Assembly (NCBI GenBank): GCA_905207425.1
Contig: CAJLLB010000035.1
Span: forward strand, 1-14,969
From: an uncultured Collinsella sp.
GTDB taxonomy: Bacteria > Actinomycetota > Coriobacteriia > Coriobacteriales > Coriobacteriaceae
Direction of reading: 5' to 3'
Length of the DNA: 14,969 bases
In this document: positions 8,901-14,969 of the stretch, one piece after another
Layout: every line of letters starts with the position of its first letter
How positions within the stretch are numbered: the first letter of the stretch is position 1
Notes under the pieces: generated by a model
The model's input: only the letters and a program-made list of their open reading frames with translations
Told to the model about the DNA's origin: nothing
Databases searched by the model: none
Program-made: the position numbers and the translations under genes

Positions 8901-9742
8901 TTGACGCCGCGATAAAGCGCCAGAAGGACCGCGCGAGCGGCCAGACCTCGTTCTTCGATATGTTTGGCGACGTTGAGGGCTCGGGCTTCGAGGTCAGCGT
9001 GCCCGATCCGGACGGCCAGGAATGGGACCGCCACCTCAAGCTGAGCCAGGAGAAGGAGGTCCTGGGCATCTATGTTTCGGACCACCCGCTGCGCCCGTTT
9101 GAGTACGCGCTCAGCAAAGCGCGCGACTTCTCGTTCTCGCAGATCGATACCGGCTACGAAGTGCAAAACCCCACGGGCGGCACCATCAACCAGGAGATCC
9201 CCGAGGGCAAGGCACTGTGGTGGGCCGGCATGGTCTCGAGCGTGTCCAAGCGCGTGACCAAAAACGGCGACCCCATGGGCATCGTTCAGCTCGAGGACAT
9301 GGAAGGCGAGGCCACCGTCGTGGTGTTCCCCAAGACCTACAAGGAGGCCGAGGGGTACCTGTACGGCGAGGTCGATCCCGAGACCGGCGCACAGCTGTCC
9401 GATGCGTTTGTTCGTATTAAGGGCAAACTCGAGCGCTCGGACCGCGGCGACCAGATCATCGCGCAGGAGATCGTGCCGCTGGAGCTCAACGAGGAGAACA
9501 ACAAGCCCAAGGTGTTTGAGGTCATGGTGCCCAACAGCCGCTTTAGCCAGGGCAACATGGCGCGTCTTGCCACGGTGCTCACCGCTAACCCGGGCGGCGA
9601 CCGTGTGGAGATCTTTATCGAGCAGGTGGACGGACGCGTGCTGCGCGCCGAGGTGCCTGCCAAGGTCAACGCGCGCTCGATTCCGCTGCTGGCCGAGGCC
9701 AAGGCAATTGTGGGTAACCAGGGTCGCGTGACGGTGATCTAG
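5939..9742 (+). CDS. dnaE: DNA polymerase III alpha subunit (replicative DnaE)
   Basis: This is the catalytic subunit of the chromosomal replicase, 1267 residues (E. coli alpha is 1160). The N-terminal PHP domain keeps its metal-ligand pattern: HLHNH (5-9), Asp16, TDHG (39-42), GCEVYF (124-129), HMILLAK, TSACIAG and ATNDFHY. It may therefore be an active proofreading nuclease, as known for mycobacterial DnaE1. The palm has GPGRGSAAG and the catalytic PDIDMDF (Asp467, Asp469), with the third Asp in KMDFLGLRTLT (Asp629). A beta-clamp-binding motif, QTSFFDMF, is at 1002-1009. An OB fold begins near 1092 (WWAGMVSSVSKRVTK). Two insertions stand out: about 55 charged residues in PHP (~58-117) and about a dozen in the fingers (~783-806). 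GGAG at 5927-5930 supports ATG 5939. The SNF2 gene follows 45 nt downstream. Confidence 0.97.
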   Translation: MAFVHLHNHTVFSMLDGATRIQDMVNRAVELGMPAVAITDHGYMYGVPDLALACDAVNHNTPEYKTWSHDKAFLEKDRRDELVEPDPEENPREHAQYVKDMAMWDEKGNIDELKPPLVIKPIFGCEVYFTPDETLARDHKPELYHMILLAKDQEGYVNLMQTVSEAAVQGFYYKPRVTLDNLRRHAKGMICTSACIAGIIPKYIDRGDMEGAIKWAETFRDTFDPGDFYIEIQEHGITTDNGLTDEQMDRTLIDIAKQVGVKVIATNDFHYLRREDAPVQDVIMCIGMNAKVDDPNRMRMTGSEFYMKTEEEMRAMFPYCPEACDNTLEIADKCYVELDWDSIILPRFPLLDPGETHESQFRRECEKGLRQHYGDDWATREIGGVNIKERFEYEYKVICDKGFAAYFLIVAEYVQWAKDNGIGVGPGRGSAAGAIVAYAMNITAFDPLENGLMFERFLSPQRTEMPDIDMDFDDERRLEVVEHVRQLYGPEKVTHVITYSTIKAKQAINDAARVLDYPVYMGQRLSKMVSSDPKVKLKQVLDKQPGKEDLFNPDFAEAYKKDDDARRIIDTALSIEGLTRGEGVHACAVLICRDPVNEHVPTKLDTKGGVEITQYEGHTVADMGLLKMDFLGLRTLTVISKAKANIKKNFGIDIKEEEIPFDDPEIFKLMGSGHTAGVFQVESAGMTATIKNMKPTEYKHVVALIALYRPGPLGAGMVSSYINRMNGKEPAVSYDDRLDDILGETYGTMVYQEQVMLISVEMCGFSKGESDSRIRKPVAKKKIKLLTSTVLHWEDGSDETTYDHWMNGAIKNNYTREVAQKIWDDVLEFASYAFNKSHSAGYAILVMQTAWLKAHYPHEYMAAVLTSYTGKTDKIVHYVSACRHDGIPVLSPDVNESGTEFTATKEGVRFGLAGIRGVGTGVAQAIIAEREAGGPFKTLHDFVERVDSSQANRRVIESLIKAGAFDSTGYPRRQMMHFVDKNNPENIIDAAIKRQKDRASGQTSFFDMFGDVEGSGFEVSVPDPDGQEWDRHLKLSQEKEVLGIYVSDHPLRPFEYALSKARDFSFSQIDTGYEVQNPTGGTINQEIPEGKALWWAGMVSSVSKRVTKNGDPMGIVQLEDMEGEATVVVFPKTYKEAEGYLYGEVDPETGAQLSDAFVRIKGKLERSDRGDQIIAQEIVPLELNEENNKPKVFEVMVPNSRFSQGNMARLATVLTANPGGDRVEIFIEQVDGRVLRAEVPAKVNARSIPLLAEAKAIVGNQGRVTVI

Positions 9743-9777
9743 GGACGGCGTTGCTGAGAGGTACTCGGTGCGAGATT

Positions 9778-9782
9778 GGAGG
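9778..9782 (+). promoter_or_regulatory. Ribosome binding site GGAGG fixing the SNF2 gene start at 9788
   Basis: GGAGG is five bases before ATG 9788. The in-frame TTG at 9776 overlaps this site and so cannot use it. An in-frame GTG at 9785 is too close to it. ATG 9788 is therefore the best start. Confidence 0.75.
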
Positions 9783-9787
9783 AAGTG

Positions 9788-12700
9788 ATGGCACAGGGGA
9801 CGTTTGTGCAGGCGCTCCGGAAAGAGGCGGCGCTGAGCGGCACCTTTATGAAGGGGCGTTCGCTCATGCTCAACGGCGCCGTGCTGTCGATCGAGGACAG
9901 CGGCTCGCGCTTCTCCAAAAACGTGACGGTTGAGGGTGCAGTGCGTGGCTCGCGCGGCGACCTGTACAAGACGCACGTGGCGCTCGACATGGACGAGCAC
10001 GAGGTTATCGACTACGACTGCGATTGCCCCGCCGCCTTCCGCTATTCCGGCATGTGCAAACACGCCATCGCCACGGCGCTGGCGTATCTGGATGCCAGTG
10101 GCGCCGAGCCCGTCGAGGGTTTGCGCACGCCGGTCCGCACGTTTACAGTACCGCCCGCACAGTCCAAGCAGCCCACGCGCCCCGCGCCCACCGCATCTGC
10201 GGTCAACCCCAACTTTCCCTTCCCGGCGCCCGTCCCCACGAGCCCGAGCCTTGTGGCGGCGCTTTCCGATCTTTCGGACGCGCGCATGGACGAGCTCGCG
10301 GTCATGCGTCGCAAGCTCGCCAGCACCATTGACCCCGATGCGCCCAAAGCGGTGCTGGAGCCCTCGCTGGTGCCGTACTACAATCCGCTGTTTGCCGATC
10401 GTTTTAACTGGGCGCTCGAGTTTCGCATTCGTAGCGGTTCGGTGTCCTACGTGGTTAAGGATATCGACGGCATGGCCGCCGCCTACGTCCGAGGCGGCAC
10501 CTTTTCGTACGGCAAGAAGCTCACATTCCTCCATGCGCCCGAGGCCTTCGACGAGGTTTCGGTGCGCCTGCTCGACCTTGTTGTGGCAACGGTTGTGTAT
10601 CTGAGCGACATCACAAGTTCGCGTTCGGCGTCGTACGATTTTGCACGCAGCGGCTTTGTCGCCGAGCGCCAGCTGCCGCTGTCCGAGCATGACATCGTAT
10701 ACATGCTGGACTTGCTGCGTGGCCGGACCATTTCCTTTGAGCCCGCCTGGTCGCGGGGAACGACGACGCATCGTTCCTACGAGGTGGCGGTTGAGTTGTC
10801 GCCGGTGGGGGAGGACGAGGGCTCGGCGAAACAACCGACACTCCTTGCCGCCAAGATCGCGCCGGCGGCCGGTGGCAGCTACGACTTGCGCCTGCCCGCC
10901 GATATGTACTGCTTTGCCTCGGGCGATGTTGCCTATCTTCTCGACACGCACCGCGCGCGCCGCGCCGATGCGATGTTTGCCCAGCATGCCGCACCGTTTC
11001 TGTCGCGTCTGCTGCCTTGTCGCACGCCGGTCCATATCGCCGCCGAGCAGGTGGGCGAATTCTGCCGCATGGCACTGCCCGTGCTGCGCGAATACACTGA
11101 CCTCACCGCCCCCGCCGTGCTCGACACCGTGGCGCCCGAGCCGAGCTTTGCCATGGCAATCGGTGTCGATGACGGGCTTGTGACCTGCAAGATTACGGTT
11201 TCCTACGGCGACTGGTCGGCAGATCTCTTTAGCCTGGGCGCTCCGGGCAGCCCCTTCGAAGAGCGGCGCCCGGGCGTGCCGCCGCGCGACGAGATAGCAG
11301 AGTTTCGCGTTATGGACACGGCGGCCCTGTATTTCGACTTTTACGAGAGCGGCCTGGCGTTTGAGGAGCGCGATGACGAGAGCTTGTTCTGCCTGCTGAC
11401 CGAGGGGCTGGCGGCTTTGTCCGAGTTGGGCGAGGTTATGCTCAGCGACCGCCTGCGCCAGATTTCGGTGCGCCCTGCGCCCAAGCTTTCGGTGCGCGCG
11501 ACCGTCAAGAGCAACCTGCTCGATGTCGAACTGGGCGCGAGCGGTCTTTCGGCGGCAGACCTTGCCATCTATCTGGACTCCTACAAGCGCCACCAGACGT
11601 TTGCGCGTCTCACGTCGGGCGACATCATTCGCCTGGACGAGGGAGCGCGTGCCGCGTTTGGTCTTGCCGAGGACCTGGGCGTCGATGCCGTCGACCTGCT
11701 CGACGGCGTGTCGCTTCCCGCGTCGAGTACCCTGTTCGTCGACAGCATGCTTGCGCGCACGCCCGCGCTCGAAGCCGATCGCGATGCCGCATTCCGTCGT
11801 ACCGTCGAACGCCTGGATACGCTCGGCAAGATGGACTTTACGGTGCCGACATCTCTCAAGGCCACACTGCGCGGCTATCAGGTCGACGGCTACCAGTGGT
11901 TCGGCTCGCTCGAGCACCTGGGCCTCGGCGGTATCTTGGCCGACGATATGGGCCTGGGCAAAACGCTGCAGATGATCGCACATATCCTGGCGCGCGTGGA
12001 GGCGGGGGACACTAAGCCCACGCTCGTGGTGTGTCCTGCGTCGCTCGTGTATAACTGGACTGCCGAGCTGGAGCGTTTTGCCCCGTCGCTCGATGTGTGC
12101 GCCATCGTGGGCGCCAAGGCTCAACGCCGCGTGCAGATCGCCGGCGTGGCCGAGCATAACGTGGTTGTGACGTCGTATGACCTCATGCGCCGCGATATCG
12201 ACGAGTATGCCGAGCAGGACTTTGCCCGCGTTGTGCTCGACGAGGCCCAGTACATTAAAAACCCGCTCACCCAGGTGGCCCGCGCCACCAAGCGCCTGCC
12301 GGCCGGTGTGCGCTTTGCCTTGACGGGCACGCCCATCGAAAATCGCCTGTCCGAGCTCTGGAGCATCTTCGACTTTTTGATGCCGGGCCTGCTTGGCACG
12401 CGCGAGTCGTTTGCCAAGCGCTTCGAAAGCCCGGTCGAGCATGCCGAGGGCGATAGCGCCGCTCGCCTGCAGGCGCTCGTGTCGCCGTTTGTGCTGCGTC
12501 GTGTAAAGGAAGACGTGGTTGCCGACCTGCCCGAGAAGATCGAGGACACCGTCATGGCGCAGCTCACCGGCGAGCAGCGCAAGCTCTACCTGGCCAACCA
12601 AGACCGCATCGCCCAGCAGGTGCAGCATCGCGAGGCATCCGAGTTTAAGAAAGACAAGCTCAAGGTGCTCGCCGAGCTCACCAAGCTGCGCCAGATCTGC

Positions 12701-13261
12701 TGCGACCCGCGTCTACACTACGAGGATTACAAGGCGGGGAGCGCCAAGCTCGACGCTTGCATGGAGCTCGTGCACGGTGCGCTCGACGGCGGGCACCACA
12801 TTCTGCTGTTCAGCCAGTTCACGGGCATGCTCGATATCATTGGCAAGCGCCTGGCCAAGGAGGACATCGGCTTTCTTAAGCTCACGGGCGCTTCGTCCAA
12901 GGAGAGCCGCGCCAAGATGGTCGCGCAGTTCCAGGCGGGCGAGGTGCCGGTGTTTCTGATCTCGCTCAAGGCGGGCGGCGTGGGCCTCACCCTGACGGCG
13001 GCCGACGTGGTCATCCACTACGACCCGTGGTGGAACGTGGCCGCGCAGGACCAGGCGACCGACCGCGCGCACCGTATTGGCCAGCAACATTCCGTGACCG
13101 TGTACAAGCTCATCGCCAAGGACACGATCGAGGAGCGCATCATGCAGATGCAAGAGTCCAAACGCGACCTGGTCAACAGCGTGCTCGGCGGCGATGGCAT
13201 CTCCTCGGCGCTGTTTACCCGCGAGGATGTTTTGGCACTGCTCGGCGGCGACGGGCGTTAA
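9788..13261 (+). CDS. SNF2-family helicase-like ATPase with N-terminal SWIM zinc finger
   Basis: This 1157-residue Swi2/Snf2-type double-stranded DNA translocase probably remodels protein-DNA complexes during transcription or repair. The N-terminal SWIM zinc finger is CxC...CxH: Cys78, Cys80, Cys90, His92 (CDCPAAFRYSGMCKH). A long central region (about 130-680) matches the size and place of the bacterial SNF2-associated domain. The motor has GGILADDMGLGKT (Walker A Lys725), DEAQ (818-821), LTGTPIENRLSELW, LLFSQFTGML, AGGVGLTLTAADVVIHYDPWWN split across motif V, and HRIGQQ (1095-1100). All motor motifs look intact, so it should hydrolyse ATP. It begins 45 nt after dnaE with no terminator between them and is probably cotranscribed. 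TAA is at 13259-13261. GC-rich short palindromes without a T-run follow the stop. Confidence 0.92.
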   Translation: MAQGTFVQALRKEAALSGTFMKGRSLMLNGAVLSIEDSGSRFSKNVTVEGAVRGSRGDLYKTHVALDMDEHEVIDYDCDCPAAFRYSGMCKHAIATALAYLDASGAEPVEGLRTPVRTFTVPPAQSKQPTRPAPTASAVNPNFPFPAPVPTSPSLVAALSDLSDARMDELAVMRRKLASTIDPDAPKAVLEPSLVPYYNPLFADRFNWALEFRIRSGSVSYVVKDIDGMAAAYVRGGTFSYGKKLTFLHAPEAFDEVSVRLLDLVVATVVYLSDITSSRSASYDFARSGFVAERQLPLSEHDIVYMLDLLRGRTISFEPAWSRGTTTHRSYEVAVELSPVGEDEGSAKQPTLLAAKIAPAAGGSYDLRLPADMYCFASGDVAYLLDTHRARRADAMFAQHAAPFLSRLLPCRTPVHIAAEQVGEFCRMALPVLREYTDLTAPAVLDTVAPEPSFAMAIGVDDGLVTCKITVSYGDWSADLFSLGAPGSPFEERRPGVPPRDEIAEFRVMDTAALYFDFYESGLAFEERDDESLFCLLTEGLAALSELGEVMLSDRLRQISVRPAPKLSVRATVKSNLLDVELGASGLSAADLAIYLDSYKRHQTFARLTSGDIIRLDEGARAAFGLAEDLGVDAVDLLDGVSLPASSTLFVDSMLARTPALEADRDAAFRRTVERLDTLGKMDFTVPTSLKATLRGYQVDGYQWFGSLEHLGLGGILADDMGLGKTLQMIAHILARVEAGDTKPTLVVCPASLVYNWTAELERFAPSLDVCAIVGAKAQRRVQIAGVAEHNVVVTSYDLMRRDIDEYAEQDFARVVLDEAQYIKNPLTQVARATKRLPAGVRFALTGTPIENRLSELWSIFDFLMPGLLGTRESFAKRFESPVEHAEGDSAARLQALVSPFVLRRVKEDVVADLPEKIEDTVMAQLTGEQRKLYLANQDRIAQQVQHREASEFKKDKLKVLAELTKLRQICCDPRLHYEDYKAGSAKLDACMELVHGALDGGHHILLFSQFTGMLDIIGKRLAKEDIGFLKLTGASSKESRAKMVAQFQAGEVPVFLISLKAGGVGLTLTAADVVIHYDPWWNVAAQDQATDRAHRIGQQHSVTVYKLIAKDTIEERIMQMQESKRDLVNSVLGGDGISSALFTREDVLALLGGDGR

Positions 13262-13365
13262 CCCGCTCGGGTGAGGCCGCCAGGGCGGATAGCCCGCGCT
13301 GTCCCATCGTCCCCGCTCGTTATGTGTTCATTTGCCATGCCGTGGATGGTTCGCTTGCCTTTGGG

Positions 13366-13371
13366 CATAAG
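13366..13371 (+). promoter_or_regulatory. Candidate -10 box (CATAAG) for the superoxide reductase gene
   Basis: CATAAG, preceded by GGG, lies 39 nt before the start codon in the 149-nt gap after the SNF2 gene. It has no strong -35 partner. The gap is large enough for independent transcription, expected for a stress gene, but the match is weak. Confidence 0.25.
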
Positions 13372-13397
13372 AACCTCAAGAACATCGGCACATCAGC

Positions 13398-13404
13398 AAA
13401 GGAG
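13398..13404 (+). promoter_or_regulatory. Ribosome binding site AAAGGAG fixing the superoxide reductase start
   Basis: AAAGGAG is six bases before ATG 13411. The same frame stays open upstream to 13027, inside the SNF2 gene. The strong site here, together with the match of the family N-terminus, shows that 13411 is the real start. Confidence 0.8.
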
Positions 13405-13410
13405 AACATC

Positions 13411-13773
13411 ATGGCGAAATTCTTTAAGGACCCCGATGGCAAGCTCATTGCCGCCCTTGGCAACGACGTTGCAACCCCCGCCGGCTGCACAGAGCTGACC
13501 GCGAACACCGAGGACGCGGCGCACGAGAAGCACGTGCCGGTCGTCGAGAGTGAGCGCGATGGTCACGTGATCCGTGCGCGCGTGGGCTCGGTCGAGCATC
13601 CTATGGTGCCCGAGCACTACATCGAGTGGATCGCCCTTGAGGCCGAGGGCCGTCTGGAGGTCCATTACCTTGAACCCGGCATGAAGCCCGCGACGTTTTT
13701 TGCCGGCGGTTCCAAGACCGGTACCGTCTATGCCTATTGCAACCTGCACGGGCTGTGGTCCGCGACGTTCTAG
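13411..13773 (+). CDS. Superoxide reductase (desulfoferrodoxin-type, one iron centre)
   Basis: Superoxide reductase reduces superoxide to hydrogen peroxide in the cytoplasm of anaerobes without releasing oxygen. The 120-residue protein has the full catalytic Fe(His4Cys) set: EKHVPVV (Glu39, Lys40, His41), His63 and His69 in EHPMVPEHYIEWI, and Cys110 and His113 in YCNLHGLW. Desulfoferrodoxins (2Fe-SOR) have an N-terminal rubredoxin-like Fe(Cys4) domain. Here about 35 residues remain of that region, with a single Cys (Cys26) and no CxxC, so it cannot bind that iron. This resembles the class III layout described for Treponema. Electrons would have to come straight from rubredoxin or another donor. 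The gene is single, followed by an intrinsic terminator at 13820. Upstream promoter signals are weak. Confidence 0.9.
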   Translation: MAKFFKDPDGKLIAALGNDVATPAGCTELTANTEDAAHEKHVPVVESERDGHVIRARVGSVEHPMVPEHYIEWIALEAEGRLEVHYLEPGMKPATFFAGGSKTGTVYAYCNLHGLWSATF

Positions 13774-13793
13774 GAGCGCGCCCCCGCTCGGGG

Positions 13794-13799
13794 TATCAT
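13794..13799 (+). promoter_or_regulatory. Candidate -10 box (TATCAT) upstream of the NadE-like gene
   Basis: TATCAT follows GGGG, like the other candidate promoters in this window, and lies 91 nt before ATG 13891. If used, its transcript would run through the hairpin at 13820-13848, so that hairpin could act as an attenuator. No good -35 is visible. Confidence 0.25.
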
Positions 13800-13819
13800 A
13801 GCTAGCATATGCACATGCG

Positions 13820-13851
13820 AGCGCCGACTGCATCATGCGGCCGGCGCTTTT
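13820..13851 (+). terminator. Intrinsic terminator after the superoxide reductase gene
   Basis: AGCGCCG (13820-13826) pairs with CGGCGCT (13842-13848). An inner GCAT/ATGC pairing lies in the loop, and the stem runs into TTTT (13848-13851). It starts 47 nt after the superoxide reductase stop and 71 nt before the next start. Confidence 0.65.
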
Positions 13852-13890
13852 ACTACGACAACGATGGTTTACGACGGAAAGGGCTGAGCC

Positions 13891-14969
13891 ATGAAGCTCG
13901 CACTTGCACAGATCGATATGCGCCTGGGTGATATTGAGGGTATCTGCGGTCGCATCGAGGACCAGGCGCGCCTGGCCCACGAGCGCGGTGCGCGCGTCCT
14001 GTGCGTGCCGGCTCCGCTCTTTATGGGAGCCCTGCCCGGCGGCCTGGTGGGCACTGCCGACTTTGAGCACGACATACTTGCCGGCTTGACCGGCGTCGCC
14101 GAGCGTATCCAAGAGCTCGATATGATCTGCATCGTGCCCGCGGCAGTTTCGTTTGAGGGCCAGCCCCTGCTCGACTACATGATGCTCAAGGACGGCCATG
14201 TGGTGCCGGCCCGTTCGAGCATTTCCCTGCAGCGCGGTGGGACCGGCGATGCCCGTTGGGCGCCGCCAGTCTTCGACGTGGACGGCGTGCGTATCGCCGT
14301 GATCTTCGACTTGGACCGCGAGCTCGAGATGCTGCCGACCGGCGTCGACCTCATCGCCTATTTCCAGTTCAACGCGTTTGATATGACCGACCGCGAGAGC
14401 GCTGCGATCGCCGCCGTGCGCAGCGGAGCCTACCGCAAGATCGCATCTAAGCGCAGCGTGTGGTTTGCCTGCATGGCGCCGGTCGGTGCGTACGATGAGT
14501 CGGTGTATACCGGCGGCTCGTTTGTGCTCGACGACTGCGGCCGCGTGGTGGCCCAAGCGCCGTGTTTTGAGGAGAGCCTGCTGGTTCAGGAGATCCAGCG
14601 CGGCGTGATGCTCGATGCCCTGGAAGATCACGAACTGCCCGAGTTCCGTTCCGAGGAGTGGCTGTGGCAGGCGCTGGTGCTCGCCGTTCGCGATAACGCC
14701 CGCGCCCGCGGTACGTCGCGCGCCGTGGTGGCGCTCGAGGGCGACTTGCCGTCGTCCCTGCTGGCGGCGCTTGCCGTCGACGCCCTGGGTCCGCGAAACG
14801 TGATCGGCCTGGTACTGGGACGCAACCGCATCTTTACGCCGGCGCAGGAGGAGGCCGAGGCTGCTCGCTGTGCCGCCGTTCGCGCCATTGCCGAGCGCCT
14901 GCATATTCGCACGGTTGAGCGCGATGCGCCGGATGCCGCGCGTGTACTCGACCGCGATGTGTCGGCGGG
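13891..14969 (+). CDS. NadE-like protein with degenerate glutaminase and synthetase active sites (partial, runs off the window)
   Basis: The frame is open from ATG 13891 (GGAAAGGG at 13876-13883) to the window edge, giving 359 codons. The start MKLALAQIDMRLGD and the overall order, a nitrilase-fold domain (about 1-235) then an ATP-pyrophosphatase-like domain (from about 255), match glutamine-dependent NAD+ synthetase. That enzyme amidates nicotinic acid adenine dinucleotide using glutamine nitrogen. Key residues appear lost by my alignment. The nitrilase Glu (FPE) is Ala41 in CVPAPLF. The Lys is Ser110 in PARSSISL. The nucleophilic Cys is Asp140 in AVIFDLDRE. The PP-loop SGGIDS reads EGDLPS (283-288). 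Surrounding residues such as AALAVDALGPRNVIG are well kept, and the reading frame is clean, so this is not decay. It is either a pseudoenzyme with a regulatory role or a divergent enzyme. A functional nadE should exist elsewhere. The terminator at 13820 separates it from superoxide reductase. Confidence 0.75.
   Translation, partial: MKLALAQIDMRLGDIEGICGRIEDQARLAHERGARVLCVPAPLFMGALPGGLVGTADFEHDILAGLTGVAERIQELDMICIVPAAVSFEGQPLLDYMMLKDGHVVPARSSISLQRGGTGDARWAPPVFDVDGVRIAVIFDLDRELEMLPTGVDLIAYFQFNAFDMTDRESAAIAAVRSGAYRKIASKRSVWFACMAPVGAYDESVYTGGSFVLDDCGRVVAQAPCFEESLLVQEIQRGVMLDALEDHELPEFRSEEWLWQALVLAVRDNARARGTSRAVVALEGDLPSSLLAALAVDALGPRNVIGLVLGRNRIFTPAQEEAEAARCAAVRAIAERLHIRTVERDAPDAARVLDRDVSA

Noticed and set aside
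5903..12628. A 2241-codon open frame on the minus strand covering dnaE and most of the SNF2 gene
   Set aside because: It is a shadow of two well-supported plus-strand genes. Strong G/C bias at the third codon position removes stop codons from this antisense frame. The translation is compositionally odd (Leu/Val/Gly/His/Arg-rich), has no recognisable domain and spans two unrelated genes and their gap.
13261..13288. Terminator just after the SNF2 gene
   Set aside because: ACCCG/CGGGT (13261-13272) and CCGCC/GGCGG (13277-13288) are short palindromes expected in GC-rich DNA and no T-tract follows.
13027..13410. N-terminal extension of the superoxide reductase frame into the SNF2 gene
   Set aside because: The extension is out of frame with the SNF2 C-terminal motifs it overlaps and is Arg-rich, as GC-rich noise is. 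A strong ribosome binding site and the family N-terminus place the start at 13411.
13393..14904. A 503-codon minus-strand frame across superoxide reductase and the NadE-like gene
   Set aside because: It is antisense to two conserved plus-strand genes plus their intergenic terminator, with no family motif. The same GC-bias explanation applies.

Overview
The window looks like chromosomal DNA from a high-GC Gram-positive anaerobe, most likely a Coriobacteriia gut bacterium such as Collinsella. This is inferred from several things together: strong G/C third-position bias, AGGAG ribosome binding sites, a PHP-type DnaE with unusual insertions, a superoxide reductase, and a DUF3284 protein. No rRNA or other marker gene is present, so the genus is a guess. 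Every gene I can support is on the + strand.

Region 1 (1-3713) is a recombinational-repair locus. It holds the last 25 codons of an upstream gene, probably addB, then addA, the helicase-nuclease subunit of AddAB. All helicase motifs and the C-terminal nuclease are present, but the reading frame breaks once at a six-G run (576-581), immediately before a perfect palindrome. A 26-bp-arm inverted repeat (3726-3788) follows. Region 2 (3850-4359) is a small DUF3284 protein with its own likely promoter. Region 3 (4360-5880) is base-compositionally different (more AT-rich). It carries an MFS transporter, a 49-codon ORF overlapping the transporter's end, and two tandem 36-bp repeats next to the dnaE promoter; it looks like acquired DNA.

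Region 4 (5939-13258) holds two very large genes: dnaE, the replicative DNA polymerase III alpha subunit, and a SWIM-SNF2 ATPase 45 nt downstream, plausibly one transcript. Region 5 (13411-14969) has a superoxide reductase lacking the usual rubredoxin-like iron centre, an intrinsic terminator, and then a gene running off the window. That last gene has the architecture of glutamine-dependent NAD+ synthetase (NadE), but the glutaminase Glu-Lys-Cys triad and the synthetase PP-loop all appear to be replaced. It looks like a conserved pseudoenzyme and is the most intriguing item here.

Functionally the window groups DNA maintenance (AddAB, DnaE, SNF2) with oxidative-stress defence (superoxide reductase), interrupted by a small accessory transporter module. 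I found no CRISPR array, tRNA, rRNA, transposase or complete novel multi-gene system. The novelty candidates are the NadE-like pseudoenzyme, the addA frameshift site, the intergenic repeats and the lineage-specific insertions in DnaE.
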